Origin: Candidatus Magnetocorallium paracelense
GTDB taxonomy: Bacteria; Nitrospirota; Thermodesulfovibrionia; Thermodesulfovibrionales; Magnetobacteriaceae
DNA length: 64,000 bases
Reading direction: 5' to 3'
Assembly: GCA_029001845.1 (NCBI GenBank)
Contig: JAREWP010000061.1
Span: 62,001-126,000 of the forward strand
The notes beneath the pieces were generated by a model. The model made no database searches and was not told the origin of the DNA. It was given only the letters and a program-made list of their open reading frames with translations. Both the position numbers and the translations under genes were made by a program. How positions within the stretch are numbered: position 1 is the stretch's first letter; every line of letters starts with the position of its first letter. Shown piece by piece: positions 47,786-56,494 of the stretch.

Positions 47786-48772
47786 ATGCATCCTGAAATG
47801 TCACTTGTAATACTCACTGTCTTTTCAACTGCAGGGCAGGGAATTTTCATTTTCCTCGTTGTTATGAACTCCATCGTCCCGGAGTCCCTGTCAGGGAGCT
47901 ATATTATTACGGCAGCCCTTGCTTCCATACTCTTTCAGTTTATAGGAATGGGAGCTTCTTTTTTTCATCTCGGTAACCCTATGAAAGGTTGGAAAGCCAT
48001 AATGATGTGGAGAAACTCATGGCTCTCAAGAGAAGTCATCTCGCTCTCAGCCTTTGTTGGTGCAGCGTCTCTTTATCTGATTATTTATATTACCGAAATG
48101 AACAAGTCGATTTTGGATATCGTCGGATATGCAGGCATAATAATGAGTATCGGATTCCTGATAGCCTCCTCCATGGTTTATGCTTCCATCGGATACATTA
48201 AAGAGTGGGCCAATGCTTTTACACCGGCGACATTTATTTCACTTGGTCTGACCTGCGGAGCCGCCTTTGCTTTGGCCGGTTTTTATTTGTCCTGTCACCA
48301 TTCGGAAATCTACCCGAAAATTAATTTACTTCTTATTGCAATGACGATTTTTTCCTTTATTTTAAAAGCCATGGCGTACCGATTTAACGCAAATGTATAC
48401 ACCTCCTTAAGCGTATCCAACGCCATAGGAATAAATGACAAGCACATCAAACTGATGGACAGGGGCACGCCTTATGCTCACTACAACACAAAGGAGTATT
48501 TCCATCCCATTACCGAAGATCAAAGTTCGATTCAAAAAAATCTGATCATGATAGTAACGTTTTTAATACCGCTTCTGATTTGGATGTTAATAGGATTGCT
48601 GCTTAATATTAACAGTCATGGGGCGGCCTTTCTTGCCATATCCGGCGCCTGTGTGATGTTATTGGGTTTACTAATGGAACGAAGATTCTTTTTTATTCAG
48701 GGAAATCACTTCCAGAATCTCTATTATGGTAATTACAAAAAGTCGAGTATTGACAACCCCCTTGTCAGGTAA
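47786..48772 (+). CDS. soeC: SoeC-like DMSO-reductase-type membrane anchor
   Basis: A 328-residue polytopic membrane protein with about eight hydrophobic helices, of the DmsC/SoeC anchor family. The family pattern SFFHLGNPMKGWKAIMMWRN and SWLSREVISL is clear. It would hold the quinone site. It is preceded by AGGAGG with a 30-base gap from soeB and followed by a strong hairpin. Confidence 0.85.
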   Translation: MHPEMSLVILTVFSTAGQGIFIFLVVMNSIVPESLSGSYIITAALASILFQFIGMGASFFHLGNPMKGWKAIMMWRNSWLSREVISLSAFVGAASLYLIIYITEMNKSILDIVGYAGIIMSIGFLIASSMVYASIGYIKEWANAFTPATFISLGLTCGAAFALAGFYLSCHHSEIYPKINLLLIAMTIFSFILKAMAYRFNANVYTSLSVSNAIGINDKHIKLMDRGTPYAHYNTKEYFHPITEDQSSIQKNLIMIVTFLIPLLIWMLIGLLLNINSHGAAFLAISGACVMLLGLLMERRFFFIQGNHFQNLYYGNYKKSSIDNPLVR

Positions 48773-48802
48773 TTGTCAATATCGATCTAAATAATGATAA
48801 AA

Positions 48803-48838
48803 TAAGGTAGGGGCAGAAGATTTTTTGCCCCTACCTTA
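48803..48838. terminator. Hairpin after soeC
   Basis: A perfect stem, AAGGTAGGGGCA (48804-48815) with TGCCCCTACCTT (48826-48837). It lies between soeC and the rubrerythrin-like gene. The downstream side has no T run, so it may be a repeat hairpin or a leader structure instead of a classical terminator. Confidence 0.55.
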
Positions 48839-48857
48839 CTATAAATAAGGAGATATT

Positions 48858-49355
48858 ATGGCAATAAGTAAAGCTATTGAAATCGCCGTAAAGATGGAGA
48901 AAGATGCGATCGACTTTTACAGAGAGGCCCTTAGCAGAACAGAGCATCCGACAGCTATTAAAATGTTCGACCATTTTGTAAAAGTGGAGCTAAAGCATTT
49001 GAGAATGCTAAAAGATTTGGTCCAAAAAATCGATCCAAAAGCTAAACTGACATTTCCCGATGGCGACATCGAGACTGTTTTTTCAAAAGGAAAGCAGGAG
49101 ATGATTAACAGAATGGATGTCACTACCGACGAACTGGAAGCAATAAGACTGGCTGCCGACATGGAAAGAGAGGGATACGATTTTTATAAAGATCATACTG
49201 AAAAGAGCGAATCCGACGATGAGAGAGAGCTGTTCAAGATTCTTGCTGCTCAGGAAGAGGCCCATTTCAATCTCCTTGAAAAGGGTTATCGACATATGAA
49301 GGACACCGGTAAATGGTTTACCTGGGAAGATATAGGACTTTCCGAGAACTTTTAA
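48858..49355 (+). CDS. Rubrerythrin/ferritin-like diiron protein
   Basis: A 165-residue four-helix protein with two ExxH pairs (VELKHLRML about 46-54; AQEEAHFNLL about 136-145) and further Glu ligands (MEKDAIDFYREAL, MEREGYDFYKDH), the diiron site of rubrerythrin-like proteins. It lacks a rubredoxin domain. The likely role is peroxide or iron handling. AAGGAG precedes the ATG. It stands just after the SoeABC-like operon, separated by a hairpin. Confidence 0.85.
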   Translation: MAISKAIEIAVKMEKDAIDFYREALSRTEHPTAIKMFDHFVKVELKHLRMLKDLVQKIDPKAKLTFPDGDIETVFSKGKQEMINRMDVTTDELEAIRLAADMEREGYDFYKDHTEKSESDDERELFKILAAQEEAHFNLLEKGYRHMKDTGKWFTWEDIGLSENF

Positions 49356-49360
49356 AAAAT

Positions 49361-49395
49361 GGTTCAAAGGTTCAGGTTTCCTGAACCTTTGAACC
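49361..49395. terminator. Bidirectional terminator, 16-bp perfect stem
   Basis: GGTTCAAAGGTTCAGG (49361-49376) pairs fully with CCTGAACCTTTGAACC (49380-49395) over a TTT loop. It lies between the convergent rubrerythrin-like and lipoprotein genes. Confidence 0.8.
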
Positions 49396-49405
49396 TCTTA
49401 ACTAT

Positions 49406-49801
49406 TTATTTCTTATCGTTAACAGTATAGTAATATGTCAACGGTATAGAATCCTCGCCGTAATTCGTCCACATCAAACAGTATATCTGCTTTTTTTCCG
49501 GTGTGTAAACGCCTTTATATCGATTGATATCTTCTTCTTTAACCGGGTAATAGATATCCCTGCCTACATGGTAATGGAGGTTAAAATCAACATCTCCGTC
49601 TGTGATAAAAGCGAAGTCGATTTCCTGATTAGCCTGAACTGCAAAGCACTCCTCATGGGGAGTGTGTCTTAATGTCATTTCGATTTTATCTTCATTGTCT
49701 ATGACAAAGGGAGGCTGCTTTGGTTTGCCTCCGGTACCGATACACGATGCAATAGATAATGTGATTAACAAAAAGAAACTTAAACGATAAAACTTTTTCA
49801 T
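49406..49801 (-). CDS. Lipoprotein of unknown function
   Basis: A 131-residue protein with a lipobox signal (LLITLSIASC), so it is lipid-anchored outside the inner membrane. Two further Cys (HEECFAVQA and QIYCLMWTN) are probably exposed to the periplasm. The mature part is short and beta-rich, with no domain I recognise. It is transcribed alone and converges on the rubrerythrin-like gene. Confidence 0.7.
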   Translation of the reverse strand: MKKFYRLSFFLLITLSIASCIGTGGKPKQPPFVIDNEDKIEMTLRHTPHEECFAVQANQEIDFAFITDGDVDFNLHYHVGRDIYYPVKEEDINRYKGVYTPEKKQIYCLMWTNYGEDSIPLTYYYTVNDKK

Positions 49802-49915
49802 AATAAAATACCTCCTGATTATTTATTTAGTAGACTTATTCTCTTTAACTTCATTATAAGGCGGGTGTTACTTTAACTATCGGGAATTTCAAAGTTATGG
49901 TTCGTCGTTTAATGT

Positions 49916-50032
49916 CATTAACATAAAGAGCAAAGCACCTTCCGCCTTCAGCGGCTAAACTCGAAGGCTCCGCTTCGCCTTCTCAAACATGATCCGCTTC
50001 TGTCGGAAGGTGCTTCACCCCTTAAGTTAATG
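49916..50032. repeat. Palindromic repeat family A, long copy 2 (reverse orientation)
   Basis: The reverse complement matches the element at 5620-5741 through nearly its whole length, including CGGAGCCTTCGAGTTTAGCC. Its right arm GCTTCACCCCTTAAGTTAAT is intact; the left arm is altered (ATTAACATAAAGAGC). It sits in the divergent promoter region between the lipoprotein and the GGDEF-like gene, a 470-base gene-free gap. Confidence 0.85.
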
Positions 50033-50176
50033 ATATTGGTTTGTCGTTGTCAATCTGTCTTAACTTTCTTTCGCTCGTTAAATTTTAGCATAACAGGCCT
50101 TTATTTACAATAAAAATAGTAGCAAAACAGCACCTCTTGTTTAAAACATGATACTTTGATACAATATGGAATGTAT

Positions 50177-50218
50177 TTAATACGGGACCGACACTTATTA
50201 ATACGACAGCGACACTTT
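50177..50218. promoter_or_regulatory. Two adjacent 21-bp direct repeats upstream of the GGDEF-like gene
   Basis: TTAATACGGGACCGACACTTA (50177) is followed directly by a second unit that differs at four of 21 positions (TTAATACGACAGCGACACTT). They lie about 55-95 bases upstream of the ATG at 50272. A tandem operator is possible; a relic of mobile DNA is the alternative. Confidence 0.45.
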
Positions 50219-50271
50219 ATTATATACAGTGAACAGGTTAGGCATAAGATTTAAGGGAGGAGGTGACTGCT

Positions 50272-51165
50272 ATGATAGATTACGGCACTTCGATGCAGGA
50301 GATATTAAATGAACTCTTTGACGGCGTTTATATAGTTGACAGCAAAAAGAGAATTGTGTTTTGGAATAAAAGCGCTGAGTCCGTTACGGGATATCGGGCA
50401 TCGGAAGTGTTAGGAAAATCCTGCGCCGATAATATTCTCGGACATTTGGATGTATTTGGAAGGAGTCTTTGCGATGATCGCTGCCCGCTTGAGAGGACTC
50501 TACATGACGGAGGGTGCTACAGCGAGAACTGTTTTATACAGCACAGAGAGGGGCACAGGTTTTTTGTTTCGCTCCGTACGGTTCCCATTTTCGGGAAGGA
50601 TGGAGCTACAATAGGCGCTGCCGAGTTATTCAATGACTTTTCCACTAAAGGCGAACGTGTGCAAAGGAGAGAAGACTTTGTCGATACAGATCCTATTACA
50701 GGCGCAAAGAGCAGGAGCTTTGTTGAAATGGCATTACATTCCAAACTGGAAGATATGAAACGTTACGGTTGGGGGTTTGGAATCATATTTATAGACATTG
50801 ATAATATCGAAGATATCAGAGAAAATTTTGGAAACAAAACAGGGGACAGATTGGTTAAAATGGTGCTCCAGACTCTTTCCAGGTGCGCCCGTTCATATGA
50901 CGTTGTCGGTAGATGGGGGGAGATGGAGATGCTAATGATCGTGTCCAATATAAAAGAGGAACAGTTAACGTTTGTCTCGGACAGACTGAGAGCGCTCGTT
51001 GGAAATTCAAAGCTTCACACAGGATCGGAGACTATAAAAGCCACCATATCTCTGGGTGCGACTTTCGTTCATACAGCAGACACGGCGACATCGATTCTAA
51101 AAAGAGCGGACGCGCTTTTAAATGAGAGCAAGTTATCGGGTGGCAACAAAACGACATGCAGATAA
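50272..51165 (+). CDS. PAS domain / degenerate GGDEF protein
   Basis: A protein of about 297 residues; the ATG at 50272 sits after GGGAGGAGG. Residues about 5-120 are a PAS domain with a Cys set (GKSCADN, LCDDRCPL, GCYSENC) suited to a metal, haem or redox sensor. The rest is GGDEF-like, but the signature reads GRWGEMEMLMIV where WGGDEF is expected, so the metal-binding Asp is lost and diguanylate cyclase activity is unlikely. The inhibitory-site RxxD is kept (RSYD), which fits a c-di-GMP receptor. It converges on gspE with 11 bases between. Confidence 0.85.
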   Translation: MIDYGTSMQEILNELFDGVYIVDSKKRIVFWNKSAESVTGYRASEVLGKSCADNILGHLDVFGRSLCDDRCPLERTLHDGGCYSENCFIQHREGHRFFVSLRTVPIFGKDGATIGAAELFNDFSTKGERVQRREDFVDTDPITGAKSRSFVEMALHSKLEDMKRYGWGFGIIFIDIDNIEDIRENFGNKTGDRLVKMVLQTLSRCARSYDVVGRWGEMEMLMIVSNIKEEQLTFVSDRLRALVGNSKLHTGSETIKATISLGATFVHTADTATSILKRADALLNESKLSGGNKTTCR

Positions 51166-51176
51166 AAACCTTCCGG

Positions 51177-53441
51177 CTATACGATACAGACTCTTCTTAC
51201 CTGAGTTATATCGGTGATTCCCTGTAAAATTTTAGCGATTCCGTCCTGATAGAGGGTTCTCATTCCGTTTTGAATAGCGACTTTTCTGATTTCTTCCACA
51301 GTTGACCGCTTTTGTACAATTTCCTTAATTTCGTCGGTTCCGGCCAGAAGTTCATGGAGGCCGGTTCTGCCTCTGTAACCGGTTTCATTGCAGATGTCGC
51401 AGCCCTTTGCCTTATATAAAATCAGTTTATCGCTAAGCTCTATTCCCAGTTCCGGAAAATACTCCGTTCCATACTCTGAGACAAGATTATCGAACTCCTC
51501 TCTGGACGGGCGGTATGGTTCTTTACAGGATTTGCAGAGTGTTCGTACCAGGCGTTGGGCCAATACACCCAAAAGGGCGTCTGCGAAATTAAAGGGATCG
51601 ATATTCATGTCTATTAACCTTGTAATCGTTTCCGGCGCGCTGTTTGTATGGAGCGTGGACATTACGAGGTGACCGGTAAGGGAGGCTTCTATTCCTGTTG
51701 AAGCTGTTTCGTGATCTCTCATTTCGCCTACCATGATTACATCGGGGTCTGCTCTCAGAAAGGATCTCATGGCCCTGGCGAAATCGAAGTTTATTTTTGG
51801 CTTTACTTCAACTTGTCTTAAACCATACTGGGTTATTTCGACCGGATCCTCGGCGGTCCAAATCTTTCTGTCAGGCGTATTTATATAGCCCATTGCAGAA
51901 TGGAGGGTCGTTGTCTTACCAGACCCGGTTGGTCCTACAACCAAAAAAATGCCATAGGGAACGGAGATTATTCGTTTGAACTCATTATAATTTCGCTCCG
52001 ACAAATTAAGCGCCTCTACAGGCATCGGCTCGCTCGAGGCAAGCACTCTCATGACAACGTCTTCTCCTCCTACAGTGGGGAGCGTTGCCACACGCAGCTC
52101 TATCGGTCTTCCTTTAAAGAGGAATTTAATTTTGCCGTCCTGGGGGAGTCTTTTCTCTGAGATATCAAGATTCGACATAATCTTGATTCTGGATACAAGG
52201 GCGCTGCTGTGGCTGTATGGCACTTCCTGGTATTTGGCGCAGACACCGTCTGTTCTGATTCGTATGTCCACCGATTTTCTCGATTTGTTTGGTTCTATGT
52301 GGATATCGGAGGCGCCCTTATTGTATGCGTCTATGATGATTTGATTGACGAGCCTGACAATAGCGCCCGTGTTTTCGTCCAGGTCTCCCTCTCCGATTTC
52401 GTTGTCCGAGGCTTCCTCCTTAATGTCAAGTTCGCCTAGAATATCGGAGATGGAAGCGCCTTTATCTTCTTCCTCTCTGTCGAGAGACTGAATATATTTC
52501 AATATGTCTTCCCTGAGAGCAACTCTGAACTCATAGTCTTTCGCCTTAATCAGGCTCTTGATTTCAGCAGTCTTTAAATCGTTTGGGTTGTCAATTAATA
52601 TAATGATTTTATCTTCTGACATACCGACGGGCACCCAGAACATTCTCTTTAAATATGTAAGGTTGATCCCCTTGCACAGCTCTTTGGGGATGATATGTCT
52701 TTCATTATATTCCATAAATCGGCAACCGTAAAAATGAGCCAGAGCTGCGCCAATATCTCGTTTTTTAACTTTTAACTCTTTCATCAAAATCGTTTCAATA
52801 TCTTTCTTTTTGTCCCTTGCAATGGTCATGGCCTTCTTTAACTCGCCCATAGATATAAGATTATGGCTTATAAGGTAGTTGAATCTGGTATTGAGCACTC
52901 TCGACTGATTACGGAAGGCGATCCCCAAAACTCTCGATATCTCCTGAACGTTTTTCAGATCTCTTTCGTGGAAGGGTTGGTCGTCTTTTGTGTTAATAAG
53001 CTGGATTACTCCGAAAAGACGGTTTTCGAATCGGATGGGAGAAGCCAACACTTGTTTTGTGCGAAAGCCGGACTGTTTATCCCATCTTACATCGAATTTG
53101 AGATTGTGGTTAATTTTTTTTAGTTCCATTTCATCATAAACGTCATGGATATTTATGCTTTCCAAGGAGTAAGCGGCATATCCCGCAAGACTTGCCGGAG
53201 ATACAGGCACCCGTATCTCTTTTATATCGGGACCTATCATATGCCTAGAGTAAAGCTCGTTCTTAAGAGGATCCACACCATAAATTGTAATATTCACCGC
53301 TTCGAATAAAAGCAGAATTTCATCTTTCAGCTTTAATAATATCTCATCGCAATTATTGGCTGCGTTGATAATATTTGTAACGTAATTGAGCCGTTCCTGA
53401 TATTGGAGCTTTTGCTGAAGTTCATTATAATCCGTTGTCAC
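51177..53441 (-). CDS. GAF-MshEN-PilB/GspE-type secretion ATPase
   Basis: A 754-residue protein. Residues about 20-165 form a GAF domain (DEILLKLKDEIL..., FGVIQLINTKDDQPFHERDL). About 185-325 form the MshEN/T2SSE-N domain. The hexameric ATPase follows, with DIHIEPNK, Walker A VVGPTGSGKTTTLHSAMGYI, the Asp/His boxes and the zinc motif CKSCKEP...GCDICNETGYRGRTG. It would power type IV pilus or type II secretion assembly. The N-terminal GAF is an unusual addition to PilB-like enzymes. No pil/gsp neighbours lie in the window. Confidence 0.85.
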   Translation of the reverse strand: MTTDYNELQQKLQYQERLNYVTNIINAANNCDEILLKLKDEILLLFEAVNITIYGVDPLKNELYSRHMIGPDIKEIRVPVSPASLAGYAAYSLESINIHDVYDEMELKKINHNLKFDVRWDKQSGFRTKQVLASPIRFENRLFGVIQLINTKDDQPFHERDLKNVQEISRVLGIAFRNQSRVLNTRFNYLISHNLISMGELKKAMTIARDKKKDIETILMKELKVKKRDIGAALAHFYGCRFMEYNERHIIPKELCKGINLTYLKRMFWVPVGMSEDKIIILIDNPNDLKTAEIKSLIKAKDYEFRVALREDILKYIQSLDREEEDKGASISDILGELDIKEEASDNEIGEGDLDENTGAIVRLVNQIIIDAYNKGASDIHIEPNKSRKSVDIRIRTDGVCAKYQEVPYSHSSALVSRIKIMSNLDISEKRLPQDGKIKFLFKGRPIELRVATLPTVGGEDVVMRVLASSEPMPVEALNLSERNYNEFKRIISVPYGIFLVVGPTGSGKTTTLHSAMGYINTPDRKIWTAEDPVEITQYGLRQVEVKPKINFDFARAMRSFLRADPDVIMVGEMRDHETASTGIEASLTGHLVMSTLHTNSAPETITRLIDMNIDPFNFADALLGVLAQRLVRTLCKSCKEPYRPSREEFDNLVSEYGTEYFPELGIELSDKLILYKAKGCDICNETGYRGRTGLHELLAGTDEIKEIVQKRSTVEEIRKVAIQNGMRTLYQDGIAKILQGITDITQVRRVCIV

Positions 53442-53476
53442 GATTCTTTATGTATCTCCGGTTTAGATTTGCTTGT

Positions 53477-53523
53477 CAATGATATTAACTTAAGGAGCAA
53501 AGCCCCTTAAGTTAATATCATTG
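53477..53523. repeat. Palindromic repeat family A, short copy
   Basis: Arms CAATGATATTAACTTAAGG (53477-53495) and CCTTAAGTTAATATCATTG (53505-53523) pair perfectly over 19 bp. It lies just upstream of the PilB/GspE-type gene. The rest of the 509-base gap 53442-53950 shows no supported gene; a 74-codon minus-strand frame at 53708-53932 lacks a ribosome site and known motifs. Confidence 0.85.
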
Positions 53524-53950
53524 ATTTGCCGGTTTTAATGTGTCTGTCTGATTTTGAATGTAAAATAGTACAACAAAAAGAAGTGGGGAAAGTCAAGGGG
53601 CTTAGAGTTCGTAATTCAGACATCTAAATGATGAAGTAGAATCCTTTTACCGTATATAATTATTGTCTTTCCCTTACCTGAGCAACCGGTTTTATGATAA
53701 AAAATCATCAGATTGCCTGGTAGTTCTTTGTTATAGTATAATCAAGCAGAGAGAGGTCATCCATTGGATTTTGTGGCATTATTAAATTAATTGCAGAAAT
53801 ATCCGATGTTTGTACAATTGTCCCAAGCCAATGAGAAACTGTTTTCTGCCCTGCTAAATTAACCAAGTGTACAATGCGGTACAAAGCGGTGAGCCAATCG
53901 ATAAATAAGCAGGCATCATAGTTTAAAAACATTTTTATCGGGAGGAATTT

Positions 53951-55063
53951 ATGAATATTTCAAGGGCCTTATTTCTTTTTCTTATTTTTTTGTTCCCAAC
54001 AAATTTGTCAGCCGATCAAAATATTAGAATCGGCGCTGTTTTCGCCAGAACAGGTGTTGCCGCCATATCGAATACAAGTCATTTTCAGGGCGTTCGATTC
54101 GCAATTCATGAAATAAACGACAGAGGCGGTTTATTGGGCAGAAAAGTGGAACTTCTTGAATTTGATAACAGAAGTAAAAAAATCGGTTCTAAAGTAGCTG
54201 CCGACAGAGCGGTAAAAGAAGAGGTTGTCGCAGTAATAGGGGCCTCCTGGAGCTCGCACTCTTTAGGTATGGCTTCTGTTTTACAAAAGGCCGGTATACC
54301 CATGATTACTCCTGACTCGACGAATCCGGAAGTGACAAAAGTGGGTGACTATATTTTTCGCGCCTGTTTTACAGACCCTTCACAGGGTAAAGTAATGGCC
54401 TTATTTGCAACGAATGAGCTGAAAGCCGGGAGTGCGGCTGTTCTTAAGGACGTAAGAAGCGATTACAGTATGGGGCTTTCTAAGGTGTTTATCAACGATT
54501 TTACAAAACTGGGAGGTAGTGTTGTCTTGGACCTTCCTTATAAGCAGAAGCAGATAGATTTCAGCGGCCAGCTTATTCGTATAAAAGAGAAGACTCCGGA
54601 CGTCGTATACATTGCCGGTCACGATGAAAGCGGATTTATCGTTAAACAGGCAAGGAAACTGGGAATAAATTCGGTTTTGCTTGGAGGAGACGGTTGGGAT
54701 TATTTTGGTTTTATGTCCAAGGGAGGTAATATGATCAGTGGTGGTTACTATACAACACACTGGTCCGAATTAGCGGAATCCGATATTTCCCGTGACTTTG
54801 TAAAAAGATTCAGCAAGTATTACGAAGATGTCACCTCCTTAGCCGCTCTCTCTTATGATGCTACTATGCTTTTGGCGAGTGCGATCAGTGAAGCAGGAAC
54901 AACTGATCGAGTACAAATCCGTGAAGCTTTGGCACGCACGAAGAATTACCGCGGTGTTACGGGGTCCATTTCCTTCAATAAAAACGGAGACCCGATTAAA
55001 GATGTTGTGATTATGAAGCTTGAAAACGGTAAGCCTCATTACTTGAAAAGTATGATCCCTTAA
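53951..55063 (+). CDS. LivK-like periplasmic binding protein 1
   Basis: A 370-residue Peripla_BP_6 protein (branched-chain amino acid / amide binding type) with signal peptide MNISRALFLFLIFLFPTNLS. Family segments are IRIGAVFARTGVAA, GLLGRKVELLEFDNRSK, VVAVIGASWSSHSLGMA, ITPDSTNPEVT and VYIAGHDESGFIVKQAR. No permease or ATPase genes are near. A paralog follows, then a hybrid kinase. GGGAGG precedes the ATG. Confidence 0.9.
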   Translation: MNISRALFLFLIFLFPTNLSADQNIRIGAVFARTGVAAISNTSHFQGVRFAIHEINDRGGLLGRKVELLEFDNRSKKIGSKVAADRAVKEEVVAVIGASWSSHSLGMASVLQKAGIPMITPDSTNPEVTKVGDYIFRACFTDPSQGKVMALFATNELKAGSAAVLKDVRSDYSMGLSKVFINDFTKLGGSVVLDLPYKQKQIDFSGQLIRIKEKTPDVVYIAGHDESGFIVKQARKLGINSVLLGGDGWDYFGFMSKGGNMISGGYYTTHWSELAESDISRDFVKRFSKYYEDVTSLAALSYDATMLLASAISEAGTTDRVQIREALARTKNYRGVTGSISFNKNGDPIKDVVIMKLENGKPHYLKSMIP

Positions 55064-55082
55064 TCCTAAAAAAACATTAAGC

Positions 55083-55230
55083 TGTCAGCCCTCAGCTATC
55101 AACTTTTTATTTGCAACACTTTACAGTTCAAAACACATTCACCCATAAGGTGAAGCTTATTATTGGCAGAATATCAATACTGTCCTTGGCTGAAGGCTGA
55201 CCGCTGATAGCTGACTGCTTTTTTTAGGTT
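55083..55230. repeat. Dispersed repeat family B, one copy
   Basis: The reverse complement matches 15489-15625: GTCAGCTATCAGCGGTCAGC and the central AAGCTTCACCTTATGGGTGA are shared. The element lies between the two tandem LivK-like genes and separates them by a 263-base gap. Another small hairpin (CAGAGGG...CCTCTG) sits at about 55258-55285. Confidence 0.75.
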
Positions 55231-55326
55231 AAAAAGTTGTGACTCTTCAATAACAACAGAGGGTAGCAAAATTTGCCCCCCTCTGTCGGGAATTTTACAA
55301 AAAACGACCTTCCGTCAAGAGGCTGA

Positions 55327-56439
55327 ATGTTTTTTTTGAAGATTTTTTTATCCTTTATTTTTTGTCTGCTTCCTATGCATTTGTCTGCCGGCGAAAATAT
55401 TAAAATAGCAGCTGTTTTCTCTAGAACGGGAATTGCCGCGGATTATAATACCGGCCATTTCCATGGGGTCCGTTTTGCCATACATGAAATAAACAAAGGA
55501 GGCGGTCTGTTGGGAAAGAGAGTGGAGCTCCTGGAATTCGATAATATGAGCACAAAAATCGGTTCCAAAGTGGCTGCTGACAAAGCGATACAGGAAGGCG
55601 TCATTGCCGTAATAGGCGCTTCATGGAGTTCGCATTCCCTTGGAATGGCCCCTGTGCTACAAAAAGCCGGTATACCGATGATTACTCCCGATTCGACCAA
55701 CGCGGAAGTAACCAGAACAGGAGACTATATCTTCCGTGTCTGTTTTATAGATCCATTTCAGGCAAAAGTAATGTCTCAGTTTGCAATAAAAGAGCTAAAG
55801 GCCAAGAGAGTTGCCATCTTAAAGGATGTAAGAAGCGATTACAGCATGGGACTCTCTCAGGTCTTCCGTAAAGGTATCACGGAAATGGGAGGATCAGTAA
55901 TCCTCGACCTGTCATATATGCAGAAGCAGGTAGATTTTAGCAGTCAGCTTAGCTTAATTAAAAAGATGCAACTCGATGCTGTCTACATTGCCGGCCATGA
56001 CGAGAGCGGCTTTATTGTAAAGCAGGCAAGGAATATCGGAGTTGAGTCGTTTTTACTGGGGGGAGACGGCTGGGATACTGCAGCCTTCCTCTTAAACGGA
56101 GGTAATGAATTAAGCAAAGGTTATTATACGACACATTGGTCCGCATTGGCTGAAAGTGAAATCTCCCTTAACTTTACAAAGAAATTCGGAGAATTTTACA
56201 GTAAAGTGGAATCCTTCGCCGCACTTTCTTACGATGCCACGATGCTGCTTGCCAATGCCATAGACAGGGCAGGAACTACAAACCGAATAAAAATTCGTGA
56301 AGCCCTTGCGCGCACGGAAAACTATCCCGGAGTTACCGGATCGATTACATTTGACAAGCATGGAGACCCGATTAAAGAGGTTGTGATCATGAAGCTGGAA
56401 AAGGGCGAACCTCATTATGTTGAGAGCCTTTTCCCCTGA
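55327..56439 (+). CDS. LivK-like periplasmic binding protein 2
   Basis: A paralog of the preceding gene with equal length (370 residues) and much identical sequence (VIAVIGASWSSHSLGMAPVL, LKDVRSDYSMGLSQVF). The signal peptide is MFFLKIFLSFIFCLLPMHLS. They arose by tandem duplication. Differences are spread over the ligand-facing parts, so the two may bind different ligands. It is followed by the hybrid histidine kinase in the same direction, suggesting the pair senses ligands for it. Confidence 0.9.
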   Translation: MFFLKIFLSFIFCLLPMHLSAGENIKIAAVFSRTGIAADYNTGHFHGVRFAIHEINKGGGLLGKRVELLEFDNMSTKIGSKVAADKAIQEGVIAVIGASWSSHSLGMAPVLQKAGIPMITPDSTNAEVTRTGDYIFRVCFIDPFQAKVMSQFAIKELKAKRVAILKDVRSDYSMGLSQVFRKGITEMGGSVILDLSYMQKQVDFSSQLSLIKKMQLDAVYIAGHDESGFIVKQARNIGVESFLLGGDGWDTAAFLLNGGNELSKGYYTTHWSALAESEISLNFTKKFGEFYSKVESFAALSYDATMLLANAIDRAGTTNRIKIREALARTENYPGVTGSITFDKHGDPIKEVVIMKLEKGEPHYVESLFP

Positions 56440-56494
56440 AAAATCACATTCATCATTTGCTGTTATTAATTAAAAACAGGCAAACCCGCTTATT

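Noticed and set aside
53708-53932. A 74-codon minus-strand frame
   Set aside because: No ribosome site, no motif and A/T-rich context; not strong enough for a gene call.
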